Origin: JACQAP01 sp035275265
Lineage (GTDB): Bacteria; Pseudomonadota; Gammaproteobacteria; Burkholderiales; JACQAP01
Direction of reading: 5' to 3'
Length of the DNA: 64,000 nt
Assembly: GCA_035275265.1 (NCBI GenBank)
Contig: DATENC010000006.1
Coordinates: 248,001 to 312,000, forward strand
Positions 17,437 to 26,357 of this stretch are shown piece after piece; the stretch's first letter is position 1, and every line of letters begins with the position of its first letter. The translations under genes were made by a program, and so were the position numbers. The notes under the pieces are model-generated. The model searched no databases and was not told the origin of the DNA. It was given only the letters and a program-made list of their open reading frames with translations.

Positions 17437-18777
17437 TTACTTGCCGATACAGAAACGGGAGAAGATTTCGCCGAGTAGATTGTCCGCGCTGAATTGCCCG
17501 GTAATTTCTGCCAGTGACTGTTGAGCCAGTCGCAGTTCTTCGGCGAACAATTCGATCGCCTGGGCTTCTCCGCTGGCGCGTGCGAGCGCTGCGTCGGCTT
17601 GCCGCAGCGCGCGCAAGTGCCGCTCCCGGGCCATGAATTGTGCTTCCTCTGCCGGTCGCCAACCTACGACTTGCAGAATTCTGGCGCGCAACAACTCCAG
17701 GCCTGCCCCAGTTTTAGCCGAGAGCCTTATTTCCACTCGGCCCTCCAGTTCGCGTTCCGACGGCACGTCTCCCGAAAGATCTATCTTATTGAAAATAAAT
17801 ATGTTCCGTATATTTTTGGGCAAATTCGCGAGGATCATGCGATCCGCGTCCGCAATTCCCCGAGTCACGTCCACCAACATTAAGGCAACATCCGCCTGAT
17901 AGATTTCGCGCCATGCGCGTTCGATGCCGATTTTTTCAACCGGCTCCTCGGATTCTCGAAGCCCCGCGGTGTCGATCACATGTACCGGCACGCCGTCGAA
18001 TACCAACTCGTGCCGCAACGGATCACGCGTGGTGCCCGGAATCTCGGTGACAATGGCGACCTCGTCGCCGGCGAGACGGTTGAGCAAGCTCGACTTGCCG
18101 ACATTGGGCTGTCCGATCAACACACATCTCGCGCCCTCGCGCAGAATCCTGCCCTGCTCGGCTGCTTGCTGAACCTCGTTGAGTTCTACGCGAAGCCGCG
18201 CGAGTCGTTTGAATGCGTCGCCCCGCTCCAGAAAATCGATCTCCTCATCGGGAAAATCCAGCGTTGCCTCGACCAGCGCCCGCAGTTCGATCAAAGCGCT
18301 GACGAGACTTTCGATGCGCGCGGAGAACTCGCCCGCCAGCGAGCGCATTGCGCCGCGCGCCGCGGCCTCCGAACTGGCGTCGATCAGATCAGCGACGCTT
18401 TCCGCCTGAGCAAGGTCAAGCTTGTCGTTGAGGAAAGCGCGGCGGGTGAATTCGCCTGGATCCGCCAGCCGCGCGCCGAGATCGAGACAACGTCGCAGCA
18501 CAAGTTGCAGTACGGCAGGCCCGCCGTGGCCGTGAAGTTCGAGCACATCCTCGCCGGTGTAGGAGTGCGGCGCGGGAAAGAACAATGCGAGGCCGCGATC
18601 GACCGTCTGGTTCGTTGCATCGCGAAAGTCGCAGAGCGTAGCGGCGCGGGGTTCGGGGGCGCGCCCGAGTATTCCAGCGATGATGTCAGGAACCGCAGGG
18701 CCGGAAATACGGACTACGCCGATTCCCGCGCGCCCGGGCGCTGTCGCAACCGCAGCAATCGTGTCAGCGCGGGGCAT
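17437..18777 (-). CDS. mnmE: tRNA modification GTPase MnmE
   Basis: GTPase of the MnmEG wobble-uridine modification complex, 446 residues. An N-terminal formyl-THF-binding domain (DTIAAVATAPGRAGIGVVRISG) is followed by a helical domain holding an inserted G domain with P-loop GQPNVGKSSLLN and G3 DTAGLRE. The protein ends in the catalytic-type tail FCIGK with the conserved cysteine. It overlaps the yidC 3' end by 14 bp, so translation is probably coupled. Confidence 0.98.
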   Translation of the reverse strand: MPRADTIAAVATAPGRAGIGVVRISGPAVPDIIAGILGRAPEPRAATLCDFRDATNQTVDRGLALFFPAPHSYTGEDVLELHGHGGPAVLQLVLRRCLDLGARLADPGEFTRRAFLNDKLDLAQAESVADLIDASSEAAARGAMRSLAGEFSARIESLVSALIELRALVEATLDFPDEEIDFLERGDAFKRLARLRVELNEVQQAAEQGRILREGARCVLIGQPNVGKSSLLNRLAGDEVAIVTEIPGTTRDPLRHELVFDGVPVHVIDTAGLRESEEPVEKIGIERAWREIYQADVALMLVDVTRGIADADRMILANLPKNIRNIFIFNKIDLSGDVPSERELEGRVEIRLSAKTGAGLELLRARILQVVGWRPAEEAQFMARERHLRALRQADAALARASGEAQAIELFAEELRLAQQSLAEITGQFSADNLLGEIFSRFCIGK

Positions 18778-20419
18778 GAGCGGGTTTTGACCGCTCGATG
18801 GAGCGCGTGATCTGCCACTGCTGCGCGATGGAAAGAATGTTGTTCACCAGCCAGTAGAGCACCAGCCCCGCCGGAAAGAAGAAGAAGAACACGCTGAACA
18901 CCACCGGCATGATTTTCATGACCTTCGCCTGCACCGGATCCGGTGGCGTGGGGTTCAATGACGTCTGGATGATCATGGTGATGCCCATCAGCACCGGCAG
19001 GATGTAATACGGGTCCTGCGCCGACAAATCGGTGATCCACAGCATGAACGGCGCATTGCGCAATTCCACGCTCGCAAGCAATACCCAGTACAACGCGATG
19101 AACACCGGAATCTGCACCACGATGGGCAGGCAACCCCCGAGCGGATTGATCTTCTCGGTCTTGTACATCTCGATCATGGCCTGCTGCATCCGCTGCCGGT
19201 CATCCCCGTATTGTTCCTTGAGCTTCTGCATCTTCGGTCCGAGCACGCGCATTTTCGCCATCGATTTGTAGCTTGCGGCCGACAGCGGATAGAAGATCAG
19301 CTTGATGATGATTGTCAGGATGATGATCGCCACGCCCCAGTTGTTCACCCACTTCTGGATGGCAGACAGCACCCAGAACAACGGCGCCGCGATGACCGTG
19401 AGCCACCCGTAGTCCACCGTCAATTCCAGACGGGGAGCAAGCGTGGCGAGCTTTTCCTGTTCCTGCGGTCCAGCATACAAACGCATATCGACTTGCCCCG
19501 AGGCGCGCGGTGCGATGCTGCCCGCCGGCACGATCACACCGGTCGCGTACAGGCCGTTTCCCAGCACTCGCGTAAAGAACTCGCGCGGCATTTCGCCAGG
19601 CGGTAGCCACGCCGCTACAAAATAATGTTGCACGAAAGCAATCCAGCCATCGCTGGCATGCTTCGGATAGTCAACCTTCCCTTTGTCGACATCGGCAAAA
19701 GTGACCTTGCGAAACTTGGACTGATCGGTATATACAGCGGCGCCGGTGTAGGTCGGCACCATCTTCGAATCGCCCGAAGCGGGTTTGCCGTCACGAAGAA
19801 ACTGGAAGTACGCGAACGGTTTCAGCTCGTCGCTGCCGTTGTTAACGATATGAAATGATTCGTTGATCAAATAACTGCCGCGCCGAAAAGTGATGCGCTT
19901 GGTCACGGCGATGTGATTGGCTTCGGGTGCGGTCAAGGTAACCGTAACTTCATCGCTGCCGTCGCCCAGTTGGTAGCTTGAGCTAGCCGCGCCATAGGTC
20001 GTCGTGTGGTTGGGAAGATTCTCGCCAATCAGGCCGCTTTGCGCCACGTAAGTATGGTCGGCGGATTGCTCGAACAAGATGAAATTCCTGCTCTTGTCGA
20101 CCTTGTCTTTGTGCTGAGCAAACTCGAGTCTGCGCAAACCCCCCCCGACCGGGTCGATTTCCGCATTCAGCACATCAGTACGCACGGAAATTACCGCCAA
20201 AGGCGCAGACCTTGACGTCGCGGCTTTGATCGGTGGGGCACTTTGATCCGGTCGTGTCGTCGCGCTTGGCGGCATCGTCGGTGACGGTGTGGCAGTGACG
20301 GCCTGCTTCGCCGTATCCTGCGGTGCCATCGGCGGATTGCGGTCCTTTACCCACGCTTCGTATAGCAAGAAAACCGAAACGAGGAAAATAATCGCCGCAA
20401 ACAGTCGCAAACTATCCAT
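18764..20419 (-). CDS. yidC: Membrane protein insertase YidC
   Basis: Inner-membrane insertase (Oxa1 family), 551 residues. An N-terminal membrane anchor (LRLFAAIIFLVSVFLLYEAW) is followed by a Pro/Thr-rich linker, the large periplasmic P1 domain (about residues 75-340) and the five-helix core starting near GWLTVIAAPLFWVLSAIQKW. The core includes LKEQYGDDRQRMQQAMIEMY and GGCLPIVVQIPVFIALYWVL. It helps insert small membrane proteins such as the ATP synthase c subunit encoded nearby. It lies in the classical rpmH-rnpA-yidD-yidC-mnmE order. Confidence 0.98.
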   Translation of the reverse strand: MDSLRLFAAIIFLVSVFLLYEAWVKDRNPPMAPQDTAKQAVTATPSPTMPPSATTRPDQSAPPIKAATSRSAPLAVISVRTDVLNAEIDPVGGGLRRLEFAQHKDKVDKSRNFILFEQSADHTYVAQSGLIGENLPNHTTTYGAASSSYQLGDGSDEVTVTLTAPEANHIAVTKRITFRRGSYLINESFHIVNNGSDELKPFAYFQFLRDGKPASGDSKMVPTYTGAAVYTDQSKFRKVTFADVDKGKVDYPKHASDGWIAFVQHYFVAAWLPPGEMPREFFTRVLGNGLYATGVIVPAGSIAPRASGQVDMRLYAGPQEQEKLATLAPRLELTVDYGWLTVIAAPLFWVLSAIQKWVNNWGVAIIILTIIIKLIFYPLSAASYKSMAKMRVLGPKMQKLKEQYGDDRQRMQQAMIEMYKTEKINPLGGCLPIVVQIPVFIALYWVLLASVELRNAPFMLWITDLSAQDPYYILPVLMGITMIIQTSLNPTPPDPVQAKVMKIMPVVFSVFFFFFPAGLVLYWLVNNILSIAQQWQITRSIERSKPAHAPR

Positions 20420-20435
20420 GGAAGGCGTTTTCTAT

Positions 20436-20645
20436 TCAGGGCACCGGATCAGCCCCACCCGAGTGCCACGGGTGGCAACGCAACAGGCGCTTGCCAGCGA
20501 ACCAGCCTCCGCGCAACACACCGTGGGTTTGAATCGCGGCTTTCGCGTATTCCGAGCAAGTCGGGTAGAAGCGGCATTGAGTGCCGACCCACGGACTCAA
20601 CAGGTATTGGTAGAGCTTGATCAGGCTTACTAACATGGCGCGCAT
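20436..20645 (-). CDS. yidD: Membrane protein insertion efficiency factor YidD
   Basis: Small membrane-associated protein, 69 residues, that assists YidC-dependent insertion. It has the family pattern LIKLYQYLLSPWVGTQCRFYPTCSEYAKAAI with the conserved cysteines, then HGVLRGGWFAGKRLLRCHPW. The ATG at 20645 overlaps the rnpA stop by one base (TGATG), which suggests reinitiation. The C-terminus is short (SGGADPVP). Confidence 0.96.
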   Translation of the reverse strand: MRAMLVSLIKLYQYLLSPWVGTQCRFYPTCSEYAKAAIQTHGVLRGGWFAGKRLLRCHPWHSGGADPVP

Positions 20646-20983
20646 CAGCGACCGCCACTCAACAAGTATTGCAGTTCACCCCGCGCCAGGGAAATTTCTT
20701 CTCCGAAGGCAGGTTTGCGCACCCTCACAACAAAGTCCGTCGATCCAAGATTCACGCGCAGGTGGCGAAACACTTCGCGCACCATACGTTTCATCGCCGA
20801 GCGGGAAACCGCCCTGGGCACGGTTCGCCGGCCGACAACAATTCCCAGGCGCGCAGCCCTGCCGCCAGAGTTATTTCTGGTGAGGACGATAAAGAACCGC
20901 CCCTGTCGTCTTTCCGCGAACGCACCGGTGAAATGCGCGCTGCCGCGCAACCTTGCCAGCCGGGGCAGCCGGGGCTGCGTCAC
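20645..20983 (-). CDS. rnpA: Ribonuclease P protein component
   Basis: Protein subunit of RNase P, which matures tRNA 5' ends, 112 residues from the GTG at 20983. The GTG overlaps the rpmH stop as GTGA. An open frame continues further upstream through rpmH but is not family-like. Core features are GRFFIVLTRNN, ARLGIVVGRRTVPRAVSRSAMKRMVREVFR and the C-terminal DFVVRVRKPAFG. The usual RNxxKR segment of the RNR motif reads RSAMKR here, with serine in place of the conserved asparagine. Confidence 0.93.
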   Translation of the reverse strand: MTQPRLPRLARLRGSAHFTGAFAERRQGRFFIVLTRNNSGGRAARLGIVVGRRTVPRAVSRSAMKRMVREVFRHLRVNLGSTDFVVRVRKPAFGEEISLARGELQYLLSGGR

Positions 20984-21114
20984 ACCGCCAAGCGCGCACG
21001 GCCCTTGGCTCGTCGGGCATTGATCACGGCGCGACCGCCGCGCGTTTTCATGCGCACCAGGAAACCATGGGTGCGGCTGCGGCGGGTTTTCGACGGCTGA
21101 TAAGTGCGCTTCAT
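20980..21114 (-). CDS. rpmH: 50S ribosomal protein L34
   Basis: Ribosomal protein L34, 44 residues from the ATG at 21114: MKRTYQPSKTRRSRTHGFLV followed by RMKTRGGRAVINARRAKGRARLAV. The sequence is close to the universal L34 pattern. It is the first gene of the minus-strand run leaving the origin, with a strong candidate promoter at 21161-21190. Its stop overlaps the rnpA GTG start. Confidence 0.98.
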   Translation of the reverse strand: MKRTYQPSKTRRSRTHGFLVRMKTRGGRAVINARRAKGRARLAV

Positions 21115-21160
21115 TCGACTTACTCCGGTAGCTGGCGTTGCTGGCTTGAAAAAGCCCGAC

Positions 21161-21190
21161 ATTACACTTGTTTTCACAGACCATTGTCAA
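21161..21190 (-). promoter_or_regulatory. Candidate rpmH promoter
   Basis: On the minus strand, TTGACA (21185-21190) and TGTAAT (21161-21166, five of six) are separated by 18 bp. They sit 47 bp upstream of the rpmH ATG. A consensus DnaA box lies about 20 bp upstream of the -35, so DnaA binding could influence the promoter. Confidence 0.65.
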
Positions 21191-21210
21191 CCGCGAAACC
21201 TCGTCGAGCC

Positions 21211-21219
21211 TGTGGATAA
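21211..21219 (-). promoter_or_regulatory. DnaA box in the rpmH-dnaA spacer
   Basis: TGTGGATAA is the exact reverse complement of the consensus DnaA box TTATCCACA. It is the only perfect box noticed in the divergent 191-bp rpmH-dnaA region, 87 bp before the dnaA start. A single box here suits autoregulation of dnaA or rpmH, or forms one part of a bipartite origin with the dnaA-dnaN spacer. Confidence 0.7.
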
Positions 21220-21305
21220 CTCCAAACATTGCTGCTAGACTCCGGCCTCAACTTGGGTGGCCTTCCTCTGCCGCATCCTCGTATCAAAATTACAATCTCG
21301 CGCCG

Positions 21306-22631
21306 ATGGATAGCTTCTGGAATCATTGCCTGCGCAATTTCGAAAAATCTCTTCCGGCGCAGCAGTACAAGACCTGGATTCAGCCTCTGCATGCGCGACT
21401 CGACCAGCAAACGGTAGTGGTCTCAGCCCCGAATCGCTTCGTACTCGAGTGGGTAAAGGACAAGTTCGTCCCGGAAATTGAGCGGCTGTCTTCGGAGTTT
21501 CTGCGTAAACCTACGCAGGTAGTCCTTACTCTTGCGGAAGACGTCACCGAAGAGCCGAGTCGGCCCGAACCGGAGGCCGAAGCCCCGGTTCCAAAACCGA
21601 AGATCCGTGAGCAGAGCCGTCTCAATCCGACGTTCACCTTCGACTCGTTTGTCACGGGCAAGGCCAATCAACTGGCGCGCGCTGCCGCGCTGCAGGTCGC
21701 TGAACATCCTGGCGTGGCGTACAACCCGCTATTTGTTTACGGCGGTGTGGGCTTGGGCAAGACTCACCTTATTCAAGCCATCGGTAACCTGCTGCTCGAA
21801 CTCAGCCCGTCCGCCAAAGTCCGTTATATCCACGCCGAGCGGTACGTTTCCGATGTGGTTCGCGCCTATCAACACAAGGCCTTTGACGGCTTCAAGAAGT
21901 ACTACCACTCCCTGGACCTTCTGCTGATTGACGATATCCAGTTTTTCAGCGGCAAGAACCGAACCCAGGAGGAGTTTTTTTACGCCTTCAACGCGCTGAT
22001 CGAAGCGCACAAGCAGGTGATCATCACCTGCGATACCTACCCGAAGGAAATCGCCGGAATCGAAGATAGACTGATCTCACGCTTCGGCTGGGGGCTTACG
22101 GTCGCAATCGAGCCGCCGGAGCTTGAAATGCGCGTCGCGATCCTGCTCAAGAAGGCGGAGGCCGAGCGTATCAACCTGCCGGAGGATATCGCGTTTTTCG
22201 TTGCTACTCACATCCAATCCAATGTGCGCGAACTCGAAGGTGGCCTGAAACGCGTTCTCGCGTACGCCAAGTTCGCCAATGCCAAGCTATCGGTGGATCT
22301 TGCCCGCGAAGCACTCAAGGATCTCCTGGCAGTGCAAGTGCGGCAGGTGTCGGTGGAAAACATTCAGCGAATCGTCGCCGACTACTACAAGATCAAAGTC
22401 TCCGAGATGTATTCAAAGAAGCGCTCGCGCACAATCGCGCGGCCACGCCAAGTCGCCATGGCTTTGGCCAAAGAACTCACTCATTTGAGCCTACCCGACA
22501 TTGGCGATGCGTTCGGCGGCCGCGACCATACCACGGTGCTGCACGCCTGCCGAAAAATAGCGGACCTGCGCGCCTCCAATGCCGAGATTACTCGTGACTT
22601 CGATGCGCTGTTGCAGACACTTCGCGGTTGA
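21306..22631 (+). CDS. dnaA: Chromosomal replication initiator protein DnaA
   Basis: Replication initiator, 441 residues from the ATG at 21306 (MDSFWNHCLRNFEKSLPAQQ). The longer open frame begins inside the promoter region and is not family-like. Domain I spans residues 1-80. A short Pro/Glu-rich domain II covers about 80-105. The AAA+ domain has Walker A GGVGLGKT at 146-153 and Walker B LLIDDIQF. Domain IV ends with the DnaA-box recognition signature GGRDHTTVLHACRKI. It is the first plus-strand gene at the origin. Confidence 0.98.
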   Translation: MDSFWNHCLRNFEKSLPAQQYKTWIQPLHARLDQQTVVVSAPNRFVLEWVKDKFVPEIERLSSEFLRKPTQVVLTLAEDVTEEPSRPEPEAEAPVPKPKIREQSRLNPTFTFDSFVTGKANQLARAAALQVAEHPGVAYNPLFVYGGVGLGKTHLIQAIGNLLLELSPSAKVRYIHAERYVSDVVRAYQHKAFDGFKKYYHSLDLLLIDDIQFFSGKNRTQEEFFYAFNALIEAHKQVIITCDTYPKEIAGIEDRLISRFGWGLTVAIEPPELEMRVAILLKKAEAERINLPEDIAFFVATHIQSNVRELEGGLKRVLAYAKFANAKLSVDLAREALKDLLAVQVRQVSVENIQRIVADYYKIKVSEMYSKKRSRTIARPRQVAMALAKELTHLSLPDIGDAFGGRDHTTVLHACRKIADLRASNAEITRDFDALLQTLRG

Positions 22632-22809
22632 TAAACGCTGTACAGCTTGTTGATAAACAGCAAAGCACCGCATTGACAGCAAATACCCACAAACCGTCCA
22701 CTGCCGATACACGAGTTATACAGAGTCGAAAGGTGATGTTTTCAAAGCTGTAAATACCAAAGCTCACAGGTTTTCGGACATTTATTAATCTTATTATCAA
22801 GGTTAAAGA
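22632..22809. other. Probable oriC (dnaA-dnaN spacer)
   Basis: This 178-bp spacer contains near-consensus DnaA boxes: TGTTGATAA (22649-22657, one mismatch), TTATACAGA (22716-22724, one mismatch) and a weaker GGTTGATAA (22627-22635). It ends in the most AT-rich stretch of the neighbourhood (22781-22808), a plausible unwinding element directly before dnaN. Gene orientation diverges at dnaA, with minus-strand genes to the left and mostly plus-strand genes to the right, as expected at an origin. No box in this spacer is a perfect match, so the rpmH-dnaA spacer may contribute. Confidence 0.6.
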
Positions 22810-23916
22810 ATGAAGATCTTAGAAATAGAAAAAGACATCTTGCTACGGCCATTGCAAGCCGTATCTGGAATCGTTGAACGTCGGCATACGCTACCGATCC
22901 TTTCCAATGTCATGCTGGAAGCGGACGGAACGGCCCTGAACCTGCTGGCGACCGACTTGGAAATACAAGTGGCGACCGGTGCGGTACTCGAAAAGGCCGC
23001 GTCACGCTATTCGGTGACGGTGTCTGCCAGAAAATTACAAGATATCCTGCGTTCGCTTCCGGACAAAACCGTCGTTAGCCTCGATGCTCAGGAGGGGCGC
23101 TTGCAAGTGAAAGCAGGAAAGAGCAGATTCAATCTCCAGACGCTGCCCGCGCAGGACTTTCCGAAGCTTGCGGACGGCGGCGATGGTGCGATCTCAGTAC
23201 GTCTGGCGCAGAAAGTGCTCAGACAGCTGCTGCTGCTTGTGCAGTATGGCATGGCACAGCAGGACATCCGATACTATCTCAACGGTCTATTGCTGGTAGT
23301 CGAGGACCGTCAGCTAACCACGGTGGCTACCGATGGACACAGGCTGGCCTATGCAGCTGCAATGTTGCCGCAATCGGTAACGCGTTTAGAGGTGATTATT
23401 CCGCGCAAGGCCGTGCTGGAACTGGCTAAATTGTTGGCAGATGGTGAAGACGAAGTCGAAATCCAGATTTTGCCGAACCAGGTGCAGTTTCGCTTTTCTG
23501 GGATAGAGCTGTTTTCAAAGGTTGTCGATGGAAAGTTCCCGGACTACACGCGAGTAATACCGACCAACTACAAGAAGCACTTTGTCCTCGACCGCTTGTT
23601 GCTGCAGCAAGCGTTGCAGCGAGCTGCAATACTCTCGAACGAGAAATTCCGCGGGGTACGCTGGGTTATCGGTGCCAGCAGCCTCAAGATTGTCTGCACC
23701 AACGCCGAGCAGGAAGAGGCGGAGGAAGAACTCGAGATCGACTACAACGGCGACGCCGTCGACATCGGCTTCAACATTACTTATTTGCTTGATGTGCTAA
23801 GCAACCTGGACGCGAAAGATGTGGACTGCGCGGTCGGAGACGCCAATACCAGCATGCTCATGTCAGTACCTGGAAACAAGGATTTCAAGTACGTCGTGAT
23901 GCCGATGCGCATCTGA
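22810..23916 (+). CDS. dnaN: DNA polymerase III beta subunit (sliding clamp)
   Basis: Beta clamp, 368 residues, with three repeated clamp folds that dimerise around DNA and tether polymerase III. Typical segments are VSGIVERRHTLPILSNVML near residue 17, the TDLEIQV strand, and the C-terminal NITYLLDVLSNL and YVVMPMRI, which forms the end of the peptide-binding pocket region. It follows dnaA after the oriC-like spacer and precedes gyrB by 23 bp. Confidence 0.98.
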   Translation: MKILEIEKDILLRPLQAVSGIVERRHTLPILSNVMLEADGTALNLLATDLEIQVATGAVLEKAASRYSVTVSARKLQDILRSLPDKTVVSLDAQEGRLQVKAGKSRFNLQTLPAQDFPKLADGGDGAISVRLAQKVLRQLLLLVQYGMAQQDIRYYLNGLLLVVEDRQLTTVATDGHRLAYAAAMLPQSVTRLEVIIPRKAVLELAKLLADGEDEVEIQILPNQVQFRFSGIELFSKVVDGKFPDYTRVIPTNYKKHFVLDRLLLQQALQRAAILSNEKFRGVRWVIGASSLKIVCTNAEQEEAEEELEIDYNGDAVDIGFNITYLLDVLSNLDAKDVDCAVGDANTSMLMSVPGNKDFKYVVMPMRI

Positions 23917-23939
23917 TAATTCACAGTGGTATTCGGCTA

Positions 23940-26336
23940 ATGGCGGAATCAGAATATAACTCGGATAGCATCAAGGTCTTGAAGGGCCTCGAAGCGGTGC
24001 GCAAGCGTCCCGGCATGTACATAGGAGACACCAGTGACGGCACCGGGCTGCATCACATGGTGTTCGAGGTGCTCGATAACTCGATCGACGAAGCGCTGGC
24101 CGGATACTGCGACGAAATCAAGGTAGTGATACACAGCGACAACTCCGTCAGCGTCGTGGACAACGGTCGCGGAATTCCGGCTGGTATCCACCCGGATGAT
24201 GAGGAACGACGTTCCACTGCTGAAATCGTCATGACCGTGCTTCATGCTGGCGGCAAGTTCGACAGCAACAGCTACAAGATCGCCGGCGGTCTGCACGGCG
24301 TGGGGGTGTCGGTAGTAAACGCGCTGTCCGACTGGCTCAAGTTGACGATCCGAAGGGACGGGCAGGTGCATTCCATGGAATTCCGCAACGGTGATCCGGT
24401 TGCTTCACTGAAAGTGATCGGGGCAACGGAACGTCGCGGCACGGAAGTACACTTCCACCCTAACCCCGAAATCTTCGGCAGCATCGAGTTTCATTACGAT
24501 ATTCTTGCCAAACGGCTTCGCGAACTTTCCTTTCTCAACAATGGCGTGCGAATCGAGTTGGATGACCAGCGCAATGCCAAGGAAGAAACCTTCGCGTTCG
24601 GCGGAGGCATAAAGGGTTTTGTGGAGTACATCAACCGTTCGAAGACAGTCCTGCATCCGAACATATTCCACGCGTCCCATGACCACGAAGGGATCGGCGT
24701 GGAAGTTGCCATGCAGTGGAATGATTCGTATCAGGAATCGGTGCTGTGTTTCACCAACAATATTCCGCAACGCGATGGCGGTACCCATCTCACCGCATTG
24801 CGCGCCGCCATGACGCGCACGTTGAACCAGTACATCGAGGCCAACGAGCAGGCCAAGAAAGTGAGGGTCGAAACCACAGGCGACGACATGCGCGAAGGCC
24901 TCAGTTGTATCCTGTCGATCAAGCTGCCGGATCCAAAATTCTCATCGCAGACCAAGGACAAGCTGGTGTCATCCGAAGTCCGCCCGGTAGTGGAAGACGC
25001 GATATCGCAGGCCTTGAACGACTGGCTGCTGGAAAAACCCAGCGATGCCAAAATCATCGTCGGCAAGATCATCGAAGCGGCGCGTGCGCGCGAAGCCGCG
25101 CGCAAAGCGCGGGACATGACTCGCCGCAAGGGTGTGCTCGATGGATTCGGCCTGCCGGGCAAGCTCGCCGACTGCCAGGAAAAAGATCCCGCCCTCTGCG
25201 AGCTTTATCTGGTCGAGGGCGATTCTGCCGGCGGGTCGGCAAAGCAGGGACGCGACCGTAAATTCCAGGCAATTCTCCCGCTTAAGGGCAAGATTCTCAA
25301 TGTCGAGAGGGCGCGCTTCGACAAGCTGGTGTCGTCACAGGAAATCGCCACACTGATTACCGCGCTCGGAACCGGGATCGGCAAGGAAGACTTCAAGCCG
25401 GAAAAACTTCGCTATCACCGCATCATCATCATGACCGACGCGGATGTCGACGGCTCGCATATCCGCACGCTTCTACTGACGTTTTTCTACCGGCAGATGC
25501 CGGACCTGGTCGAACGGGGCCACATCTACATTGCCCAGCCGCCGCTCTACAAGGTCAAGCACGGCAAGGAAGAGCGTTATCTCAAGGACGATCACGAATT
25601 GAAGGAGTATCTCCTGCGGCTGGCGCTGAAAGAGGCCGAACTCTACCCCGGCGGCGGACGGCCGGCGCTGGCGCAGGATGCGCTGGAATCAGTGGCCCGT
25701 TCGTACATCCTCGCCGAGGCGGTGATCGAGCGCCTCGGCAAGCGTATCGATCCTGCGGTGTTGGCGGCACTGCTGAAGGACCCCGACATCAGTCTTGCTG
25801 ACGCACAGGCTGCGCAGCGTTCCGCGGAACACCTTACGGCCCTGTGCAAGCCGGCAGGCCTGGTGATTGAACCGCAATATGACCAGAAAAACGAAACACA
25901 GGTGCTAGTGATAAAGCGCGTGAGGCACGGTAATCTGCGAATCGGTTACCTGGACAACGAATTCCTAGACAGCGGCGATTACACGCAGATCAAACAGACT
26001 GCGCAGGTCCTCCATGGGCTTCTGATGGAGAGCGCATACGTCAAACGCGGCGACCAGGAACGCCAAGTTGGCGAATTCAAGGAGGCCCTCGACTGGCTGC
26101 TCGAGGAGGTCAAGAAGGGGGTATCGATCCAGCGTTACAAGGGCCTCGGCGAGATGAATCCGGAACAATTGTGGGAAACCACCATGGATCCGAAGTCGCG
26201 CCGATTGCTCAAGACGCAGATCGAAGACGCGATTACGGCAGACGAGATATTCACCACGCTGATGGGAGATATGGTGGAGCCGCGCCGCGCGTTCATCGAG
26301 ACCAACGCCCTGGGCGTGCGCAACCTCGACGTCTGA
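23940..26336 (+). CDS. gyrB: DNA gyrase subunit B
   Basis: ATPase subunit of DNA gyrase, 798 residues. The GHKL ATP-binding domain has LDNSIDEALAGYCD and the glycine-rich GGLHGVGVSVVNALS. The Toprim domain has LVEGDSAGGSAKQGRDR and TDADVDGSHIRTLLL. The C-terminal segment RYKGLGEMNPEQLWETTMDP marks gyrase over topoisomerase IV. A roughly 170-residue insertion in the Toprim region (around 560-730) is normal for proteobacterial GyrB. It ends 9 bp before the convergent topA stop, at a hairpin. Confidence 0.98.
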   Translation: MAESEYNSDSIKVLKGLEAVRKRPGMYIGDTSDGTGLHHMVFEVLDNSIDEALAGYCDEIKVVIHSDNSVSVVDNGRGIPAGIHPDDEERRSTAEIVMTVLHAGGKFDSNSYKIAGGLHGVGVSVVNALSDWLKLTIRRDGQVHSMEFRNGDPVASLKVIGATERRGTEVHFHPNPEIFGSIEFHYDILAKRLRELSFLNNGVRIELDDQRNAKEETFAFGGGIKGFVEYINRSKTVLHPNIFHASHDHEGIGVEVAMQWNDSYQESVLCFTNNIPQRDGGTHLTALRAAMTRTLNQYIEANEQAKKVRVETTGDDMREGLSCILSIKLPDPKFSSQTKDKLVSSEVRPVVEDAISQALNDWLLEKPSDAKIIVGKIIEAARAREAARKARDMTRRKGVLDGFGLPGKLADCQEKDPALCELYLVEGDSAGGSAKQGRDRKFQAILPLKGKILNVERARFDKLVSSQEIATLITALGTGIGKEDFKPEKLRYHRIIIMTDADVDGSHIRTLLLTFFYRQMPDLVERGHIYIAQPPLYKVKHGKEERYLKDDHELKEYLLRLALKEAELYPGGGRPALAQDALESVARSYILAEAVIERLGKRIDPAVLAALLKDPDISLADAQAAQRSAEHLTALCKPAGLVIEPQYDQKNETQVLVIKRVRHGNLRIGYLDNEFLDSGDYTQIKQTAQVLHGLLMESAYVKRGDQERQVGEFKEALDWLLEEVKKGVSIQRYKGLGEMNPEQLWETTMDPKSRRLLKTQIEDAITADEIFTTLMGDMVEPRRAFIETNALGVRNLDV

Positions 26337-26338
26337 AC

Positions 26339-26357
26339 GCCGCCCTCAGGCGGCTTT
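26339..26357 (+). terminator. Probable gyrB terminator
   Basis: GCCGCC (26339-26344) and GGCGGC (26349-26354) form a perfect 6-bp GC stem with a CTCA loop, followed by TTT and a further TTT four bases later. It starts 3 bp after the gyrB stop and overlaps the 3' end of topA on the other strand. The short T-run makes it a modest terminator for the plus strand. No T-run follows on the minus strand. Confidence 0.55.
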
